From GCA-002704185 sp902588515 (lineage in GTDB: Bacteria > Pseudomonadota > Alphaproteobacteria > Pelagibacterales > Pelagibacteraceae), in assembly GCA_902588515.1 (NCBI GenBank), contig CACIPP010000002.1, positions 1-64,000 of the forward strand: 64,000 nucleotides of DNA, given 5' to 3'. Shown here piece after piece: positions 61,616-64,000 of the stretch. Below the pieces are notes generated by a model. It saw nothing but the letters and a program-made list of their open reading frames with translations. It did not search any database and was not told the DNA's origin. Position numbers and translations under genes: made by a program. The number at the start of each line of letters is the position of its first letter. Within the stretch, counting starts at the first letter, position 1.

Positions 61616-61837
61616 ATGAAAAATATTGTTTGGTCTAAAGTTCCATGCGGTTTTTGTGAAGCAGCAAAGACATTACTAAAATCAAAAAATATAGAGTTTG
61701 AAGAGAGAATGATTGGCAAGGAATGGACAATGGAACAATTCTTAGAGGCTGTTCCGGGCGCAAAAACTGTACCTCAAATTATTTTAGATGGTAAATTGAT
61801 TGGAACTTACGAGGATCTCAAAAATCACTTAAAATAA
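61616..61837 (+). CDS. Glutaredoxin-like protein
   Basis: 73 residues, small but complete thioredoxin fold. Active site SKVPCGFCEAAK (Cys11, Cys14; CGFC instead of the usual CPYC), cis-Pro loop TVPQIILDGKLIGTYEDL. It should reduce disulfides with glutathione, matching the gshA-gshB genes 6 kb away. A GAGG Shine-Dalgarno core lies upstream. One base separates its stop from the convergent HDAC-like gene. Confidence 0.9.
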   Translation: MKNIVWSKVPCGFCEAAKTLLKSKNIEFEERMIGKEWTMEQFLEAVPGAKTVPQIILDGKLIGTYEDLKNHLK

Positions 61838-61838
61838 T

Positions 61839-62747
61839 CTATTTCGCAGTAATTAGTGTATTACACGTTCTATGAAGAAATGAATGAAGTAGTACTAGTT
61901 TATCGAATGACTTGTTATATCCACCTCCCAGAACCCCACAAAGTGGAATTTTTTTGTTTACAAAATTTCTGATAACTAAATCTTCCCTTTTTTGTATTCC
62001 CTCCGTTGAAATATTCATTTTGCCTATACGATCATCAGTATGAATATCTACGCCTGCAACGTAAAATACGAAGTCGAATTTCTTTCTATTAACAGTATTT
62101 AAAGCATTTTTTATAATTTCTAAATATTCATTATCCTCAATATTATTTTCAATTTCGATATCAAGATTGCTTTTTTGTTTCTTTAATGGATAATTTTTTT
62201 TTGAATGTATACTAACTGTATAAATATCATCGTATTTTTCTAAAATTTTAGCAGTACCATCTCCTTGATGAACATCTAAATCAAAAATAAGAATATTTTT
62301 TAAATTAAATTTATTTTTTAAATATAATGCTGCTACGGCGACATCATTAAAGACACAATAACCGTTTCCTTGACCAGCAAAAGCGTGATGAGAACCACCA
62401 GCCGTATTACACGCCAATGAATATTTTAATGCCAATTTAGATGCAAGAACTGTACCACCAGTAGCAACAAACGATCTTCTCCTTACACTAGGAACCAATG
62501 GAAATCCCAGTTTCCTAATTTCATCTTTTGATAAATTTAATTTTAGAATTTTTTCCACATAATCGTAACTATGTGCCCTACGAAGAGTATCTAAAGATAC
62601 CTCTTTAGGTTCAAATATATTTTTTTCGTTTGCAATTCCATCTTTTTTAAGAAGTTTTATTAATTCACCAAATTTTTTGATAGGAAACCTATGATCATCA
62701 CCAATTTGAGCAACATAATCAGGATGATTTATAATTGGAACTTTCAT
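61839..62747 (-). CDS. Histone-deacetylase-family (AcuC/acetylpolyamine amidohydrolase-like) deacetylase
   Basis: Zn-dependent amidohydrolase. 302 residues. Active-site landmarks: ACNTAGGSHHAFAGQGNGYC (paired His), ILIFDLDVHQGDGTA (Zn ligands Asp, His), VAGVDIHTDD and GVLGGGYNKSFD. Bacterial members deacetylate acetyl-CoA synthetase, acetylpolyamines or other small molecules. With a polyamine operon in the window, an acetylpolyamine substrate is thinkable, but nothing here links them. Confidence 0.92.
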   Translation of the reverse strand: MKVPIINHPDYVAQIGDDHRFPIKKFGELIKLLKKDGIANEKNIFEPKEVSLDTLRRAHSYDYVEKILKLNLSKDEIRKLGFPLVPSVRRRSFVATGGTVLASKLALKYSLACNTAGGSHHAFAGQGNGYCVFNDVAVAALYLKNKFNLKNILIFDLDVHQGDGTAKILEKYDDIYTVSIHSKKNYPLKKQKSNLDIEIENNIEDNEYLEIIKNALNTVNRKKFDFVFYVAGVDIHTDDRIGKMNISTEGIQKREDLVIRNFVNKKIPLCGVLGGGYNKSFDKLVLLHSFLHRTCNTLITAK

Positions 62748-62785
62748 TGACTTAGGTTATTTTAAAATATCTGTAGTTATTTAAT

Positions 62786-63604
62786 ATGTTCAATAAACAA
62801 TATAACAATATCATAGATAAACTATGCGTCAGATTATTGCATATAAAAAAAAAGAATCGAAAAGTATTTATAGTTTTATCAGGGGCACAAGGATCGGGAA
62901 AAACTACATTAACGAGGAATCTTAAATACAAGTTAGCTAAAAACTATAAAGTTTTGAGTCTATCGATTGATGACTTTTACTTATCAAAAAGGGATAGAGC
63001 AATTTTAAGTAGTAGCAGTAGCCAATTATTTAAAACAAGAGGAGTTCCAGGTACCCATAATATTAAAAACTTAGAAAAAGTTCTTAAAATATTCAAATCT
63101 GGTAAAAGCAGAGCTTTTAGTATTCCTATTTTTTCAAAAGCAAAAGATGATATAGAAAAAAGAAGAAAAAATTTATTAAAGTTTCCTTATGACTTTTTTT
63201 TATTAGAAGGGTGGTGCAACGGGTATAGAGGAGAGATAAATAAAAATTTAAATAAACCAATTAATTTGCTCGAGAAGAGATTTGATAAGAGTAGAATCTG
63301 GAGAAAAAATGTTAATATTTTTAGTAAAATTTATTATTTAAAAATTTATAAAAAAGCAGATTTTTCAATTTTTTTAAAAGTACCTAGTTTTAACAAAGTA
63401 TTCTATTGGAGAAAAAAGCAAGAAATGCAAATACCTAAAAAGTACAGAATGTCACCAAGGAAAATAAAAGAATTTATTTGTTTCTATGAAAGGATAACAA
63501 AAAATTTACTTTTTAATTTTAAGAAATATTTTGATTGTTATATTACTATTGACAAATTTCATAATTACAAAAGTTTGACTTACAAAAATGCCAAAAAAAG
63601 CTAA
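62786..63604 (+). CDS. P-loop kinase, D-glycerate 3-kinase-like
   Basis: 272 residues. Walker A LSGAQGSGKTTLTRNL, then VLSLSIDDFYLSKRDRAIL, KTRGVPGTHNIKNL and FFLLEGWCNGYRG, matching plant/fungal-type glycerate kinase and its uridine-kinase-like relatives. Phosphorylation of D-glycerate would feed the photorespiratory or serine routes. Lys-rich throughout. Its 3' end overlaps the 60-residue ORF by 17 nt. Confidence 0.85.
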   Translation: MFNKQYNNIIDKLCVRLLHIKKKNRKVFIVLSGAQGSGKTTLTRNLKYKLAKNYKVLSLSIDDFYLSKRDRAILSSSSSQLFKTRGVPGTHNIKNLEKVLKIFKSGKSRAFSIPIFSKAKDDIEKRRKNLLKFPYDFFLLEGWCNGYRGEINKNLNKPINLLEKRFDKSRIWRKNVNIFSKIYYLKIYKKADFSIFLKVPSFNKVFYWRKKQEMQIPKKYRMSPRKIKEFICFYERITKNLLFNFKKYFDCYITIDKFHNYKSLTYKNAKKS

Positions 63605-63770
63605 GGTTCTCTCAGATGATGGAGTTTATTTGGAAGTTGAAATAGAAAAATTTTATAATCACCTTCAAAGGTATCATGCAAATGGAACATCAATTCATGA
63701 GGAAAAAGGGCACTTTTTCACCGTAAATAATAATTTTAGAAAAAAGATTAAAAGGCTTGTTGAAAAGTAA
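63588..63770 (+). CDS. Conserved-looking 60-residue protein of unknown function
   Basis: MPKKAKVLSDDGVYLEVEIE at the N-terminus, then a basic segment with RYHANGTSIHEEKGHFFTV and a Lys/Arg-rich end. No membrane segment. It overlaps the glycerate-kinase-like gene by 17 nt, as real genes do here. The composition (charged, one folded-looking beta/alpha unit) is unlike chance ORFs. I do not recognise the family. Confidence 0.6.
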   Translation: MPKKAKVLSDDGVYLEVEIEKFYNHLQRYHANGTSIHEEKGHFFTVNNNFRKKIKRLVEK

Positions 63771-63785
63771 TTCATCATATATATT
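63757..63785 (+). promoter_or_regulatory. Candidate promoter for the metY transcript
   Basis: TTGTTG (63757-63762), 17-bp spacer, TATATT (63780-63785). A start 6-7 bases downstream (about 63791) would fall exactly at the first base of the riboswitch stem. The -35 match is poor and the -35 lies inside the 60-residue gene. Confidence 0.4.
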
Positions 63786-63790
63786 TAAAA

Positions 63791-63834
63791 GGTCGATTTG
63801 ATACAGCTTGCGGACTAAGTAACAGCTAAAGCGG
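63791..63834 (+). ncRNA. SAM riboswitch aptamer, SAM-II/SAM-V class, upstream of metY
   Basis: Compact pseudoknot aptamer. GGTC (63791-63794) can pair with GACT (63813-63816). The loop holds the conserved GATTTG and GCTT (63806-63809), which can pair with AAGC (63829-63832) in the conserved 3' element CAGCTAAAGCGG. GATTT plus AGCTAAA are the core invariant elements of the SAM-II family; the SAM-V variant was described from Pelagibacter and marine metagenomes in front of metY and bhmT. SAM-V is therefore my preferred class. SAM binding is expected to shut off translation. Confidence 0.85.
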
Positions 63835-63847
63835 AACTTCCCAAAAG

Positions 63848-63893
63848 CTTAGGTAATTCATTTCGGACAGAAAAATGATAATTAACTAAGGAG
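63848..63893 (+). promoter_or_regulatory. Possible Shine-Dalgarno-sequestering hairpin of metY
   Basis: CTTAGGTAA (63848-63856) can pair with TTAACTAAG (63882-63890) with one mismatch. The 3' arm overlaps the first half of the AAGGAG Shine-Dalgarno sequence (63888-63893), 6 bases before the metY ATG. No T-run terminator is present, so regulation is more likely at translation than at termination. The way it is linked to the aptamer is inference. Confidence 0.4.
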
Positions 63894-63899
63894 TAAAAA

Positions 63900-64000
63900 A
63901 TGACAACAAATAGTCAAAACCCAGAGACCATTGGTCTTCATGGTGGTACGTTTAGGAGAGACGAAAGTCAAACTTCTGTTGCAGTACCAATACATCAAAC
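63900..64000 (+). CDS. metY: O-acetylhomoserine sulfhydrylase, 3' end cut off by the window
   Basis: First 33 codons only: MTTNSQNPETIGLHGGTFRR then a stretch ending SVAVPIHQT, the typical beginning of the Cys/Met metabolism PLP-enzyme family (METB-type) and specifically the O-acetylhomoserine aminocarboxypropyltransferase group. A strong AAGGAG lies 6 bases upstream. It is preceded by a SAM riboswitch, fitting methionine synthesis. The rest is outside the window. Confidence 0.88.
   Translation, partial: MTTNSQNPETIGLHGGTFRRDESQTSVAVPIHQ

Noticed and set aside
1..64000. tRNA genes, CRISPR arrays, insertion sequences or prophage
   Set aside because: All spacers are shorter than 180 bp and none reads as a tRNA; no transposase, integrase or spaced repeat array was seen in any frame.

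Overview
This 64 kb window looks like chromosomal DNA from a free-living, genome-streamlined alphaproteobacterium, most probably of the SAR11 clade (Pelagibacterales) or a close relative. The reasons are: A+T content near 70% by eye (not computed); about 65 genes with almost no spacer (largest gene-free stretch 175 bp); many 1-50 nt overlaps; alphaproteobacterial marker pairs (RegB/RegA, ChvG/ChvI, F1-ATPase zeta inhibitor, plant-type GshA); and a SAM-II/SAM-V class riboswitch in front of metY, an arrangement described from Pelagibacter. I see no tRNA, rRNA, insertion sequence, prophage, CRISPR array or long repeat.

Layout. 1-10.4 kb is a plus-strand translation/RNA block: lnt (5' end cut off), metK, trmB (frame broken at a poly-A run), an attenuator-like terminator, nusA, infB, rbfA, truB, rpsO, pnp; rimP and ylxR, usual members of this block, are absent. 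10.4-18.7 kb holds an FkbM-type methyltransferase, then a minus-strand run: unsaturated fatty acid genes fabA-fabB-fabI, an SH3b protein, a MoeB/ThiF-like enzyme, dut, coaBC and the ubiquinone genes ubiE-ubiB. 18.7-27.5 kb is mutM, rpsT and the dnaA-dnaN-recF-gyrB replication cluster, followed by the redox sensor kinase regB.

27.5-31.6 kb is a minus-strand polyamine operon: an ornithine-decarboxylase-type enzyme, a deoxyhypusine-synthase-like protein, aguB and aguA. It sits between regB and its response regulator regA (31.8 kb). Then come bioY with an ABC ATPase, polA, chvI-chvG, ahcY, and tsaE-amgK-murU (cell-wall sugar recycling). 42-51.5 kb contains gpmA, cutA, a VanZ-like protein, the zeta inhibitor, a secreted nuclease, a lytic transglycosylase lipoprotein, an RND efflux pair, a sulfurtransferase, a DMT transporter and an AlkA-type glycosylase. 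51.5-64 kb contains a purine phosphoribosyltransferase and an NCS2 purine permease sharing a terminator, glutathione synthesis (gshA-gshB), hsp20, an S9 oligopeptidase, a membrane J-domain protein, a GT9 glycosyltransferase, an unknown Lys-rich coiled-coil protein, a hydratase-like protein, glutaredoxin, an HDAC-like deacetylase, a glycerate-kinase-like protein, a 60-residue unknown, and the riboswitch with the 5' end of metY.

Most of the window is conserved housekeeping sequence. I did not find a clearly new multi-gene system. The points most worth a second look are the deoxyhypusine-synthase-like polyamine operon with an altered active-site region, the missing rimP with a leader terminator still in front of nusA, and the poly-A frameshift in trmB. 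After those come the BioY/ABC-2-type ATPase pairing, the AT-rich operator-like repeats between the decarboxylase gene and regA, and the Lys-rich unknown protein.
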